Assembly (NCBI RefSeq): GCF_002213415.1
Contig: NZ_NJGU01000009.1
Span: forward strand, 223,097 to 287,096
Source of the DNA: Herbaspirillum robiniae
GTDB lineage: Bacteria > Pseudomonadota > Gammaproteobacteria > Burkholderiales > Burkholderiaceae_D
DNA: 64,000 bases
Direction: 5' to 3'
This document shows, piece after piece, positions 46,199 through 55,483 of this stretch (position 1 is its first letter; each line of letters begins with the position of its first letter). The notes beneath the pieces are model-generated. The model saw only the letters and a program-made list of their open reading frames with translations. It was not told where the DNA came from and ran no database searches. The position numbers and the translations under genes were made by a program.

Positions 46199-46918
46199 AT
46201 GAAGACCGGGATCCTCTCCTCCTCCGCCGACTGCGTGGCCCTGCTGCGCCAGCTGCTGGCCGGGCGCGACTGCGCGGTCTACGCCGGCGCCGAGGGCCTG
46301 GCGATGGCGCGCGAGGACGGCGTCGGCCTGCTGGTGGTCGATCTCGACGCGCTGGCGCCGCACGCCGCCGAAGCCGGCGCAGCGCTGCGCGCCTTCCGAA
46401 CGCGCCGGGATGGTGACGAGCCCGCCGCGCCCGCCGTGCTGCTGCTGGCCGCACCGGCGCAAAAGGAGCTGCTGCAGGAGCTGCGCGCGGCAGGCGCCGA
46501 CGACTACCTGGTGAAGCCGATCCGCCGCAACGAGCTGGCGCTGCGGCTGGCGCTGCTGCTGCGCGCGGCCGATCCGCAGGCCGGCGCGGCGCGGCTGGTG
46601 CAGGCCGGCACTTTCGTGTTCGACCTCGACCGCATGCGCGTCACCAGCACCGAGCGCCCGGCGCTGGATGTCGCGCTCACGCAAAAGGAGGCCGAGCTGG
46701 CCCGGCTGCTGCTGGCCCATGCCGGCCGGCCACTGTCGCGCGCCTTCATCCAGGAGCGCATCTGGGGCGCCGAGCCCGAGCTGCCGACCCGCACCATCGA
46801 CACCCACGTCTCGCGCGTGCGCACCAAGCTCGGCCTGAAGCCCGAGCACGGCTACCGGCTGGCCACCGTGTATGGCTACGGTTACCAGCTGGAACGGCTG
46901 GGGCCGGCGGCGCAATAG
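46199..46918 (+). CDS. Atypical OmpR-like response regulator
   Basis: A 239-residue protein with a receiver domain (about 1-120) and an OmpR winged helix (about 135-235). The phospho-acceptor Asp (VVDLDAL, about residue 48) and the Lys of DDYLVKPIRR are kept, but the acidic pair near the N-terminus that binds magnesium is absent (ILSSSADC). The C-terminal domain has AELARLLLAHAGRPLSRAFIQERIW and TIDTHVSRVRTKLG, the DNA-recognition region. No kinase gene is adjacent, so it is an orphan regulator that may be phosphorylation-independent. Confidence 0.78.
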   Translation: MKTGILSSSADCVALLRQLLAGRDCAVYAGAEGLAMAREDGVGLLVVDLDALAPHAAEAGAALRAFRTRRDGDEPAAPAVLLLAAPAQKELLQELRAAGADDYLVKPIRRNELALRLALLLRAADPQAGAARLVQAGTFVFDLDRMRVTSTERPALDVALTQKEAELARLLLAHAGRPLSRAFIQERIWGAEPELPTRTIDTHVSRVRTKLGLKPEHGYRLATVYGYGYQLERLGPAAQ

Positions 46919-47033
46919 ATTTCCCCGGGGAAATTTGTTGTTTTCCCATCCGGGAGGCGCCTTGAAAACTGATCCATATCAGGGACAAATACCGATTATC
47001 AGGGCGCGCCCAAACCCCTTATTGCGCAGCGGG

Positions 47034-47039
47034 TATAAT
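47034..47039 (+). promoter_or_regulatory. Putative hemA promoter -10 box
   Basis: A perfect TATAAT 77 bp upstream of hemA with no convincing -35 box. Confidence 0.4.
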
Positions 47040-47115
47040 AGGCACTCGAAAAAGGTCTACTTTGGCCTTGTTTTGCCCCGTTTCAGCTCATCGGCCCTGG
47101 CTGCCGCGTACTTCC

Positions 47116-48408
47116 ATGCATTTGCTCGCCGTCGGACTCAACCACACTACCGCGCCGGTTTCGCTGCGCGAGAAAGTGGCGTTCCCCGCTGACCAGATCG
47201 GTCAGGCGGTCGCGGCGGCGCGCTCGTGGTTCGGCGGCAACGACAAGATCGTCTCTTCCGGCGAAGCCGCCATCCTCTCCACCTGCAACCGCACCGAGCT
47301 GTATGCCGCTGCCGCCGCAGGCCGCGACGGGGTGGACTTCGCCATCGACCGCACCGCGCAGTTCCTGGCCGAGTACCACAAGATCCCCTACGCCGACCTG
47401 CGTCCCTTCCTCTATGCGCTGCCGCAGGACAATGCCGTGCGCCACGCCTTCCGCGTCGCCTCCGGGCTGGACTCGATGGTGCTGGGCGAGCCGCAGATCC
47501 TGGGCCAGATGAAGGACGCGGTGCGCCAGGCGGATGCCGCCGGCGGCCTGGGCACTTACCTGCATCAATTGTTCCAGCGCACCTTCGCGGTGGCCAAGGA
47601 AGTGCGCACCACCACCGAGATCGGCGCGCACAGCGTGTCGATGGCGGCGGCTGCGGTGCGCCTGTCGCAGCGCATCTTCGATTCGATCTCGGGCCAGAAC
47701 GTGCTGTTCATCGGCGCCGGCGAGATGATCGAGCTGTGCGCCACGCACTTCGCCGCGCAAAATCCCAAGACGCTGACGGTGGCCAACCGCACCATGGAGC
47801 GCGGCGAGACGCTGGCGCACCGCTTCAACGGCAGCGCGATCCGCCTGGCGGACCTGCCGGCGCAACTGGCCAAGTTCGACATCGTGGTCTCGTGCACCGC
47901 CTCCTCGCTGCCCATCATCGGCCTGGGGCTGGTCGAGCGCGCGGTCAAGGCGCGCCGCCACAAGCCCATCTTCATGGTCGACCTGGCCGTGCCGCGCGAC
48001 ATCGAGTCCGAAGTCGGCCGCCTGGACGACGTCTTCCTCTACACCGTGGACGACCTGGCCACGGTCGTGCAAAGCGGCGTCGAGAACCGCCAGGCCGCGG
48101 TGGCGCAAGCCGAGGCCATCATCGAGACCCGCGTGCAGTCCTTCATGCACTGGATCGACAGCCGCGCCATGGTGCCGCTGATCCAGGACCTGCACGAGAC
48201 CGGCGAAACGCTGCGCCTGGCCGAGCTGGAGCGCGCGCGCAAGATGCTGGCCAAGGGCGACGACATCGAAGCCGTGCTCGACGCGCTCTCCAAGGGCCTC
48301 ACCGCCAAGTTCCTGCACGGCCCGCAACAGGCCCTGCACCACGCACAGGGCGAACAGCGCACCCAGCTGGTCGAACTGCTGCCGCAGCTGTTCCGCACCA
48401 AGCGTTAG
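47116..48408 (+). CDS. hemA: Glutamyl-tRNA reductase
   Basis: A 430-residue enzyme. It starts with the family sequence [20 protein letters not shown]; the catalytic Cys57 lies in [10 protein letters not shown]; the NADPH-binding domain has [14 protein letters not shown]. It reduces Glu-tRNA to glutamate-1-semialdehyde, the first committed step of tetrapyrrole synthesis. ATG 47116 is chosen because an upstream ATG (47062) adds 18 unlike residues. prfA follows in the same direction after 115 bp, a common arrangement in betaproteobacteria. Confidence 0.96.
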   Translation: MHLLAVGLNHTTAPVSLREKVAFPADQIGQAVAAARSWFGGNDKIVSSGEAAILSTCNRTELYAAAAAGRDGVDFAIDRTAQFLAEYHKIPYADLRPFLYALPQDNAVRHAFRVASGLDSMVLGEPQILGQMKDAVRQADAAGGLGTYLHQLFQRTFAVAKEVRTTTEIGAHSVSMAAAAVRLSQRIFDSISGQNVLFIGAGEMIELCATHFAAQNPKTLTVANRTMERGETLAHRFNGSAIRLADLPAQLAKFDIVVSCTASSLPIIGLGLVERAVKARRHKPIFMVDLAVPRDIESEVGRLDDVFLYTVDDLATVVQSGVENRQAAVAQAEAIIETRVQSFMHWIDSRAMVPLIQDLHETGETLRLAELERARKMLAKGDDIEAVLDALSKGLTAKFLHGPQQALHHAQGEQRTQLVELLPQLFRTKR

Positions 48409-48523
48409 CTCCCCCCTTCGCGCCTGCGCCGACGGCGCGGGCCCTGCTCTTGCCGCCTGCGCATGCAGCGCCGGCCGGCTTCACGACATCCCGCTTCACG
48501 ATATCCCTTACCCGCACAAGCCC

Positions 48524-49603
48524 ATGAAACCATCGATGCTCGCCAAACTCGACCAGCTCGCCGAACGGCTGGAAGAGCTCAACAGCCTGCTGGCCCAGGA
48601 AGACGCCACGGCCGACATGGACCAGTTCCGCAAGATGACGCGCGAGCACGCCGAACTGGGCCCGCTGGTGGCGCTGTACCTGGATTATGCGCAAGCCGGC
48701 AAGGACATCGGCACCGCGCAGGAACTGCTGGCCGATCCCGACATGAAGGAGTTCGCGCAAGAGGAAATCAACGGCGCCCGCGCGCGCATGGAAGCGCTGG
48801 AGGGCGACCTGCAGAAGATGCTGCTGCCCAAGGATCCCAACGACGAGCGCAACATCTTCCTGGAAATCCGCGCGGGCACCGGCGGCGACGAGTCGGCGCT
48901 GTTCGCCGGCGACCTGCTGCGCATGTACACGCGTTACGCCGAACGCCAGCGCTGGCAGGTGGAGATCGTCTCGGCCTCGGAGTCGGAGCTGGGCGGCTAC
49001 AAGGAAGTGATCGCGCGCATCGCCGGCTTCGGCGCCTATTCGCGCCTGAAGTTCGAGTCCGGCGGCCACCGCGTGCAGCGCGTGCCGGCCACCGAAACGC
49101 AGGGCCGCATCCACACCTCGGCCTGCACCGTGGCGGTGATGCCGGAGGCCGACGAGGTCGAGGATGTGGAGATCAACCCCTCCGAGATCCGCATCGACAC
49201 CTATCGCGCCTCGGGCGCCGGCGGCCAGCACATCAACAAGACCGATTCGGCGGTGCGCATCACCCACCTGCCCACCGGCATCGTGGTGGAATGCCAGGAC
49301 GACCGCAGCCAGCACAAGAACAAGGCGCAGGCCATGAAGGTGCTGGCCGCGCGCATCAAGGACGTGCAGCTGCGCGAACAGCAGTCCAAGGAAGCCGCCA
49401 CCCGCAAGTCGCTGATCGGCTCGGGCGACCGCAGCGAGCGCATCCGCACCTACAACTTCCCGCAGGGGCGCATGACCGACCACCGCATCAACCTGACGCT
49501 GTACAAGCTGGACTTCATCATGGACGGCGACCTGGACGAACTGACCAATGCGCTGATCACCGAGCACCAGGCCGAGCTGCTGGCCGAACTCGGGGACGAT
49601 TGA
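48524..49603 (+). CDS. prfA: Peptide chain release factor 1
   Basis: A 359-residue class I release factor for UAA/UAG. It carries the PAT tripeptide anticodon (residues 188-190, in VPATETQGR) and the GGQ catalytic motif (233-235, in [10 protein letters not shown]). The length and start [20 protein letters not shown] match the family. The Gln of GGQ is the methylation target of the prmC product encoded two genes on. Confidence 0.96.
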   Translation: MKPSMLAKLDQLAERLEELNSLLAQEDATADMDQFRKMTREHAELGPLVALYLDYAQAGKDIGTAQELLADPDMKEFAQEEINGARARMEALEGDLQKMLLPKDPNDERNIFLEIRAGTGGDESALFAGDLLRMYTRYAERQRWQVEIVSASESELGGYKEVIARIAGFGAYSRLKFESGGHRVQRVPATETQGRIHTSACTVAVMPEADEVEDVEINPSEIRIDTYRASGAGGQHINKTDSAVRITHLPTGIVVECQDDRSQHKNKAQAMKVLAARIKDVQLREQQSKEAATRKSLIGSGDRSERIRTYNFPQGRMTDHRINLTLYKLDFIMDGDLDELTNALITEHQAELLAELGDD

Positions 49604-49639
49604 GCGCGGCCGATGCCAGGCTGACGGCGGGCTGACGCA

Positions 49640-49659
49640 CTACGGTGCCGCTACCGTAG
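49640..49659 (+). repeat. Hairpin in the prfA-dsbB gap
   Basis: CTACGGT and ACCGTAG flank a 6-nt loop. No T tract follows. A TACAAT at 49767 could be a -10 box for dsbB, but no -35 match was found. Confidence 0.3.
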
Positions 49660-49833
49660 CGGCGACGGCGATGCGGCCGGAACCAAACCCGGCGGCGCGG
49701 TTCTGAGAGGCTTGCATGACAAAATCCGCCTGAGGGGGCGGCGTGCACGCAACCGGGGCTCTCCACTACAATCCGTCATGGCACGCGTGCCGCGACAGAT
49801 CACCGGATCACAATCCAACCAAAGCAAATAACT

Positions 49834-50322
49834 ATGAAATCATCCAAATCGGTCTTCCTGCTGGTGGCGCTGGTGTGCATCGCGCTGCTCGGTTTCGCCA
49901 TGTACCTGCAGATCGTCGAAGAAATGCAGCCTTGTCCGCTGTGCGTGATCCAGCGCTACATGTTCGTGCTGGTGGCGGCGTTCTCGCTGATCGCCTATTT
50001 CATGCCCGCCCCGGCCCGCCGCGGCAGCGCCGGCCTGGGCCTGCTGGCCGCGCTGGGCGGCGCCGGCACCGCGATCTGGCACCTGTACGTGAAGGCGCAC
50101 CCGGGCGTGTCCTGCACCACCGACCCGCTGGAGACGGCGCTGAACCAGTTGCCCACCGCCAAGGCCTTCCCGCAGATGTTCACCGCCGACGGTTTCTGCT
50201 CGGCGCCGTGGCCGCCGGTGTTCGGCCTGCAAATCCCGACCTGGGCGCTGATCTGGTTCGTGCTGCTGGGACTGGTGCTGCTGCGCCAGGTGTTCGCCAG
50301 GCAGGCACGTTCGCCGTTCTGA
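49834..50322 (+). CDS. dsbB: Disulfide bond formation protein DsbB
   Basis: A 162-residue membrane protein with four helices. The first redox pair is CPLC (Cys34, Cys37), and the second, in the periplasmic loop, is Cys94 (GVSCTTD) and Cys122 (GFCSAPW). It reoxidises DsbA and passes electrons to quinone. It is transcribed between prfA and prmC; this insertion separates the release factor from its methyltransferase. Confidence 0.93.
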   Translation: MKSSKSVFLLVALVCIALLGFAMYLQIVEEMQPCPLCVIQRYMFVLVAAFSLIAYFMPAPARRGSAGLGLLAALGGAGTAIWHLYVKAHPGVSCTTDPLETALNQLPTAKAFPQMFTADGFCSAPWPPVFGLQIPTWALIWFVLLGLVLLRQVFARQARSPF

Positions 50323-50334
50323 GGCAAAGGACGC

Positions 50335-51171
50335 ATGCAACACGCATCCAGCTTCGCCGGCTGCACGCTGGCGACGGTATTGAAGACGGCGCCGCTGGAT
50401 GCGCTGGAAAACCGCATCCTGCTGTGCCATGCGCTGCGCATCACGCGCGTGCAGCTGATCACCCAGTCCGAGCGTCGGCTCGAGCTGGCCGAGGCCGATG
50501 CGCTGCAGGCGCTGTTCGAACGCCGCCTGCGCGGCGAGCCGATCGCCTACATCGTCGGCGCGCGCGAATTCTTCGGGCTGGATTTCCGCGTCACGCCCGA
50601 CGTGCTGATTCCCCGTCCCGATACCGAATTGCTGGTGGAGCTGTCCATCGAGCGGCTGCCGCAAGGCGGCCGCCTGCTGGACATGGGCACGGGCTCGGGC
50701 GCCATCGCGGTGGCAATCGCTCATTCGCGGCCTGACGCCGCGGTGGCGGCGCTGGACGCAAGTGCGGCTGCTTTGGAAGTCGCGCGCGGCAATGCGCTGG
50801 CCAATCGGGCGCCGGTGGATTTCATGCTGAGCGACTGGTACCAGGCGCTGGATGGCGCGACGCCTTTCGATGTGATCGCCTCCAATCCGCCCTACATCGT
50901 CGAAGGCGACGTCCACCTGTCGCAGGGCGACCTGCGCTTCGAGCCGGTCGACGCGCTGACCGATCATGCCGACGGCCTGTCTGACCTGCGCATCATCGTT
51001 GCTGGTGCGCGTGCGCATCTCAAACCCGGCGGCTGGCTGTTGATGGAACATGGCTACGACCAGGCGGCGGCGGTGCGGGGATTATTGTCCGCCGCAGGCT
51101 TCACCGAGGTGCAGAGCTGGCGGGACCTGGCCGATATCGAGCGCGTCAGCGGCGGTCGTCTCGCCCAATAA
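50335..51171 (+). CDS. prmC: Release factor glutamine methyltransferase PrmC
   Basis: A 278-residue methyltransferase with an N-terminal helical domain and a C-terminal SAM-binding domain: DMGTGSGAIAVAIA (SAM loop) and NPPY in ASNPPYIVEGDVHL, the substrate-Gln motif. It methylates the GGQ Gln of release factors. AAAGGACGC precedes the ATG, 13 nt after dsbB. Confidence 0.94.
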   Translation: MQHASSFAGCTLATVLKTAPLDALENRILLCHALRITRVQLITQSERRLELAEADALQALFERRLRGEPIAYIVGAREFFGLDFRVTPDVLIPRPDTELLVELSIERLPQGGRLLDMGTGSGAIAVAIAHSRPDAAVAALDASAAALEVARGNALANRAPVDFMLSDWYQALDGATPFDVIASNPPYIVEGDVHLSQGDLRFEPVDALTDHADGLSDLRIIVAGARAHLKPGGWLLMEHGYDQAAAVRGLLSAAGFTEVQSWRDLADIERVSGGRLAQ

Positions 51172-51173
51172 AA

Positions 51174-51208
51174 ATCGCCGGGCCCGGTGCAACCCGGATC
51201 CCGGCGAT
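51174..51208 (-). terminator. Terminator between prmC and the convergent oxidoreductase gene
   Basis: ATCGCCGGG and CCCGGCGAT form a 9-bp stem with an internal second helix. The A-run on the left reads as TTTTATT on the minus strand, so it mainly ends the leftward gene; the plus strand has no T tract. Confidence 0.75.
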
Positions 51209-51227
51209 CTCCGGCGACGTGTGAAGA

Positions 51228-54200
51228 CTACGCCGCCCGCTTCCCTCCGCCGTCCGGTCCGAACGGCACATCCACCCCACTCATCCCCTGCAGTTCCGGA
51301 TGCTCAATCATCCGCAGCAGCGACGCCTCTTTCTGCTTGGCCGCCTTCAGGTGACGCTCCTTGACGTGGCCGTAACCGCGGATATCCTCCGGGATGCGCG
51401 CTACCGCGATCACTTGCGCCAGATTCTCCGTCGTCATCTTGCCCAGCAGGCGCGCCACGGTCTCGCGATACGCGTCGATCAAGGCACGCTCCTGCTTGCG
51501 CTCGGCGGTGTAGCCAAAGGGATCGAAGGCCGTGCCACGCAGGAAGCGCAGCTTGGCCAGCGCGCCGAAGGCCGGCATCATCCATGCGCCGTACTGCTTC
51601 TTGACCAGGTGGCCCTGGTCGTCGTGCTTGGCCAGCAGCGGCGGCGCCAGGTGGAATTTGACCTGGTAGTCGCCCTCGAACATGGCGGCGATCTTGTCGC
51701 GGAAAGCGCCGTCGGTATAGAGCCGCGCCACCTCGTACTCGTCCTTGTAGGCCATCAGCTTGAACAGGTACTGCGCCACGGCCTGGCTCAGCTTCAAGCC
51801 GCGACCGGCCTCGCCCAGCGCCGTTTCGGCCGCCCTCACCTGCTGCACGAAGTCGGCATAGCGGCGCGCATAGGCGGCGTTCTGGTATTGCGTCAGGAAG
51901 CCGGTGCGGCGCTCCAGCAGTTCGTCGAGCGTCGGCGCCTTCTTGAACTCGATCACCTGCGCCGTCATGCCGGTGCGCTTGGCGGCGTTGAGCACCGTGT
52001 CGATGTCGTGCGCGGCCACGCGGCCCCAGGCGAAGGCCTGCTTGTTGAACTCCACCTGCAGCGCGTTGAGCTCGATGGCGCGCAACAGCGCGGCTTCCGA
52101 CAGCGGCACCCAGCCCTTTTGCCAGGCATAGCCCAGCATGAACATGTTGGTGGCGATGGCGTCGCCCATCAACGCGCTGGCCACGCGGCCGGCGTCGACC
52201 AGCGACAGGTTGTCGCGCCCGCAGGCGCGCGCGATCTCGCCTTCGCTGGTGGCGGCGGGGAATTGCCAGTCCGGATTGCGCACGAAGGCGGCGGTCGGCG
52301 ACTGGGTCGAGTTCACCGCCGCGTGCGTGCGGCCCTCGCCCATGCGCGAGAGCGCGTCGCGGCTAGCGGTGACGATCACGTCGCAGCCGATCACCAGGTC
52401 GGCCGCGCCGGTGCCCACGCGGGTCGAGTAGATGTGATCGGCCTGCTCGGCCACGCGCACGTGCGACATCACCGCGCCGCCCTTCTGCGCCAGGCCGGTC
52501 ATGTCCAGCACCGAGCAGGCGCGGCCTTCGACGTGCGCGGCCATGGCGATGATCTGGCCGATGGTGATGACGCCGGTACCGCCCACGCCGGTCACCAGGA
52601 TGCCGTAGGGCTGGGCCAGGGACGGCAGCAGCGGTTCGGGCAGCTTGGGCAGGTCCGGCGCGCCGGCGTCGCCGGCTTTCACCTTGGCCGGCTTTTTCAG
52701 CTTGCCGCCTTCGACAGTGACGAAGCTGGGGCAGAAGCCGTTGACGCAGGAGTAATCCTTGTTGCAGGACGACTGGTTGATCTGGCGCTTGCGACCGAAC
52801 TCGGTCTCCAGCGGCTCCACCGAGAGGCAGTTGGATTGCACGCTGCAGTCGCCGCAACCTTCGCACACGGCCTCGTTGATCACGGCGCGCTTGGCCGGGT
52901 CGGGATAGGCGTTGCGTTTGCGGCGGCGGCGCTTCTCCGAGGCGCAGGTCTGGTCGTAGATCATGGCCGACACGCCGGCCACTTCGCGCAGTTCGCGCTG
53001 CACGGCATCGAGCTCGCTGCGGTGGCGGATGGTGACGCCTTCGGCCCATTTGGTGCCGGGCGGATATTTGTCCGGCTCGTCGGTGACGACGATGATGGGA
53101 TTCACGTTCTCGGCCGCCAGCTGGCGCGAGATCATGGCCGGGTCCAGCGGGCCGTCGAACTCCTGGCCGCCGGTCATGGCCACGGCGTCGTTGTAGAGGA
53201 TCTTGTAGGTGATGTTGACCTTGGCCGCGACCGAGGCGCGCACCGCCAGCAGGCCCGAGTGGAAGTAGGTGCCGTCGCCGAGGTTGGCGAACACGTGCTT
53301 CTCGCTGGTGAAGGGCGCCTGGCCGACCCAGGTCACGCCCTCGCCGCCCATGTGCGAGAACACGTTGGTCTCGCGGTCCATCCAGGTCACCATGTAATGG
53401 CAGCCGATGCCGGCCAGGCCGCGGCTGCCGTCGGGCAGCTTGGTGGAGGTATTGTGCGGGCAGCCGGAGCAGAAATGGGGAATGCGGTCCTTCTGCGGAT
53501 CGGGCTTGGTGCTGACGTTGAGCGTTGCTTCCTTGGCCTCGAGGAAGGCGATGCGGGCGCGCACGCGCTGCTCGACCGGATGGCCGGCGAAGTAGCGCGA
53601 GATGCGCGCGGCAATGGCGCGCGCGATCTGCGCCGGGTTCAGTTCATAGGTGGCCGGCAGCAGCCAGTTGCCGTGGCCTTCGCGCTGCGAACCGCTCCAT
53701 TCGCCGGTGTCGTCGAACTTGCCGACCACGCGCGGGCGCACGTCGTCGCGCCAGTTGTAGAGCTCTTCCTTGAGCTGGTATTCGAGGATCTGGCGCTTTT
53801 CCTCCACCACCAGGATCTCGTCCAGGCCCTGCGCGAACTCGCGCACGCCTTCGGCCTCCAGCGGCCAGGTCATGCCGACCTTGTAGAGGCGGATACCGAT
53901 GTCGCGCGCGACCTGCTCGTCGATGCCGAGGTCCTCCAGCGCCTGGCGCGTGTCGAGGTAGGACTTGCCGGCAGTGATGATGCCGATACGCGCGCGCGGG
54001 CTGTCCCAGACGATCTGGTTGAGCTTGTTGACGCGCGCATAGGCCAGCGCGGCGTACCACTTGTAGTTGTTCATCCGCGCTTCCTGCGCCAGCACGGCGT
54101 CGGGCAGGCGGATGTTCAAGCCGTCGGGCGGCAGCTCGAAATCGGGAATCTGGATCTTCACGCGGTCCGGATCGATCATCACCGACATGCCCGATTCGAC

Positions 54201-54845
54201 CAGGTCGGTCACGCACTTCATCGCCACCCAGAGACCGGTGTAGCGGCTCATGGCCCAGCCGTGCAGGCCATAGTCGAGGTATTCCTGGACGGTGGACGGA
54301 TACAGCACCGGAATACCGCAGGCCTTCAGGATGTGCTCGCTCTGGTGGGCGGCGGTGGAGGACTTGGCGGCGTGATCGTCGCCGGCGATCACCAGCACGC
54401 CGCCGTGCCTGGAGGTGCCGGCCATGTTGGCGTGCTTGAAGACGTCGCCGCAGCGGTCCACGCCCGGACCCTTGCCGTACCACAGCGAGAACACGCCGTC
54501 GTGCTGCGCGCCCGGGAAGAGATTCACCTGCTGCGTGCCCCATACGCTGGTGGCGGCCAGGTCCTCGTTCATGCCGGGGTGGAATTTGACCTGGTGGGCG
54601 TCGAGGTACTTCTTCGCCTTCTCGGCGGTCTGGTCGACCGTGCCCAGGGGTGAGCCGCGGTAGCCGGTGATGAAGCCGGCGGTGTTGAGCCCGGCGCGCA
54701 TGTCGTACTGGCGCTGCAGGATGGGCAGGCGGATCAGCGCCTGTATGCCGGTCATGAAGACGCGGCCGCGCTCCAGCGCGTATTTGTCGTCCAGCGAAAC
54801 ATCGTCCAGCAGCAGTCGCTGTCCGGATGGTAGGGGTGCGTTCAT
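51228..54845 (-). CDS. Indolepyruvate ferredoxin oxidoreductase (fused alpha/beta)
   Basis: A 1205-residue fused TPP enzyme. The N-terminal pyrimidine-binding part begins MNAPLPSGQRLLLDDVSLDDKYALERG; the middle TPP/iron-sulfur region has CSGCPHNTSTKLPDG and VCEGCGDCSVQSNC (cysteine sets for a cluster), and the C-terminal gamma-like domain has GVGGTGVITIGQIIAMAAHV. It oxidises indolepyruvate or other aryl-pyruvates to the acyl-CoA with ferredoxin. ATG 54845 is chosen with CGGAG upstream, not ATG 54884. It neighbours phhA, so catabolism of aromatic amino acids is suggested. The gene runs leftward and ends at the terminator shared with prmC. Confidence 0.92.
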   Translation of the reverse strand: MNAPLPSGQRLLLDDVSLDDKYALERGRVFMTGIQALIRLPILQRQYDMRAGLNTAGFITGYRGSPLGTVDQTAEKAKKYLDAHQVKFHPGMNEDLAATSVWGTQQVNLFPGAQHDGVFSLWYGKGPGVDRCGDVFKHANMAGTSRHGGVLVIAGDDHAAKSSTAAHQSEHILKACGIPVLYPSTVQEYLDYGLHGWAMSRYTGLWVAMKCVTDLVESGMSVMIDPDRVKIQIPDFELPPDGLNIRLPDAVLAQEARMNNYKWYAALAYARVNKLNQIVWDSPRARIGIITAGKSYLDTRQALEDLGIDEQVARDIGIRLYKVGMTWPLEAEGVREFAQGLDEILVVEEKRQILEYQLKEELYNWRDDVRPRVVGKFDDTGEWSGSQREGHGNWLLPATYELNPAQIARAIAARISRYFAGHPVEQRVRARIAFLEAKEATLNVSTKPDPQKDRIPHFCSGCPHNTSTKLPDGSRGLAGIGCHYMVTWMDRETNVFSHMGGEGVTWVGQAPFTSEKHVFANLGDGTYFHSGLLAVRASVAAKVNITYKILYNDAVAMTGGQEFDGPLDPAMISRQLAAENVNPIIVVTDEPDKYPPGTKWAEGVTIRHRSELDAVQRELREVAGVSAMIYDQTCASEKRRRRKRNAYPDPAKRAVINEAVCEGCGDCSVQSNCLSVEPLETEFGRKRQINQSSCNKDYSCVNGFCPSFVTVEGGKLKKPAKVKAGDAGAPDLPKLPEPLLPSLAQPYGILVTGVGGTGVITIGQIIAMAAHVEGRACSVLDMTGLAQKGGAVMSHVRVAEQADHIYSTRVGTGAADLVIGCDVIVTASRDALSRMGEGRTHAAVNSTQSPTAAFVRNPDWQFPAATSEGEIARACGRDNLSLVDAGRVASALMGDAIATNMFMLGYAWQKGWVPLSEAALLRAIELNALQVEFNKQAFAWGRVAAHDIDTVLNAAKRTGMTAQVIEFKKAPTLDELLERRTGFLTQYQNAAYARRYADFVQQVRAAETALGEAGRGLKLSQAVAQYLFKLMAYKDEYEVARLYTDGAFRDKIAAMFEGDYQVKFHLAPPLLAKHDDQGHLVKKQYGAWMMPAFGALAKLRFLRGTAFDPFGYTAERKQERALIDAYRETVARLLGKMTTENLAQVIAVARIPEDIRGYGHVKERHLKAAKQKEASLLRMIEHPELQGMSGVDVPFGPDGGGKRAA

Positions 54846-55172
54846 GCGGTCTCCGTGCCAAAAATCTTGTTCTTGGTTGCACATGTGCCCGTGCCGCTGA
54901 GCTGGCTGGCTTGCCCGGCTGATGCCTGGCGACGCGGGCTGTCAAAACGCCAAGCCTTGTGGGCCGGGTTTTCTTTCTGTTATGTGAATCAAGTTAGCAC
55001 AAGGCCGGACCGCCCGCTACGCGCGTCGCAGCAGGGTTTTCGGCCTTATTTGGCAAGCGGGAAACAGTTTTGGCAGGTCCTGCCGCAAGGAGGGATTTGC
55101 AAAGGAGAAAATGCCGGAAAGGCGAAAACAACAACATTTCCGGCTGAAAAAAAAGACGCTCGTCCGGGCAAG

Positions 55173-55199
55173 TGTTACAAGCAAGACGCGAGTGTAACA
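55173..55199. promoter_or_regulatory. Inverted repeat TGTTACA-N13-TGTAACA
   Basis: Two perfect 7-bp inverted arms centred 20 bp apart, two helical turns, lie directly upstream of the predicted promoter at 55214. They fit a dimeric regulator. Target could be the candidate small RNA or, less likely, the distant oxidoreductase gene. The surrounding gap 54846-55213 has no ORF. Confidence 0.5.
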
Positions 55200-55213
55200 A
55201 CCCGTAAAAGGCA

Positions 55214-55242
55214 TTGGAGGGGCGGCGCGGGTGGCGTTTAAT
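55214..55242 (+). promoter_or_regulatory. Promoter of the candidate small RNA
   Basis: TTGGAG (55214-55219), 17-bp spacer and TTTAAT (55237-55242, five of six bases of TATAAT). Predicted start at about 55249. Confidence 0.5.
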
Positions 55243-55248
55243 GAAGCC

Positions 55249-55360
55249 TCTTGAACAGCGGATCGATTGGTATCCATTCTCTGTGCAAGGTTCCTCCCCT
55301 CTAGTGTTGAAAGCACCACTAGCTCGCGGATCTGGCCTCCCCTGTCAGATCCGCTTTTTT
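55249..55360 (+). ncRNA. Candidate small regulatory RNA with two CCTCCCCT motifs
   Basis: No ORF fits this segment, yet it has a promoter and a strong intrinsic terminator. Two copies of CCTCCCCT occur at 55293-55300 (single-stranded) and 55336-55343 (in the terminator loop). A 6-bp hairpin CTAGTG/CACTAG (55301-55322) lies between. C-rich CCUCC loops that pair with Shine-Dalgarno sequences mark several families of Hfq-independent or Hfq-linked sRNAs in alpha- and betaproteobacteria. Length about 110 nt. Expression is inferred, not shown. It is convergent with phhA. Confidence 0.6.
55326..55360 (+). terminator. Intrinsic terminator of the candidate small RNA
   Basis: GCGGATCTG and CAGATCCGC pair around an 11-nt loop containing CCTCCCCT, then TTTTTT. 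Confidence 0.88.
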
Positions 55361-55483
55361 ATTCCCGCCCGCTTTTTACTTCTCTTGCGCGCCGCCATCG
55401 CGCACGCGCACCTGCGTCCTCCCGACAAACGCCGGCAGGACGGTTCAAGGCGCATGCGTGAAGAGCGTGCAGCGCGACAGGTC

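Noticed and set aside
43515..46454. 979-codon minus-strand ORF opposite SRPBCC protein and minCDE
   Set aside because: minC, minD and minE are certain on the plus strand.
51300..54653. Long plus-strand ORF opposite the indolepyruvate oxidoreductase
   Set aside because: A shadow of a conserved 1205-residue enzyme; composition (His, Arg, Gln, Gly) is artefactual.
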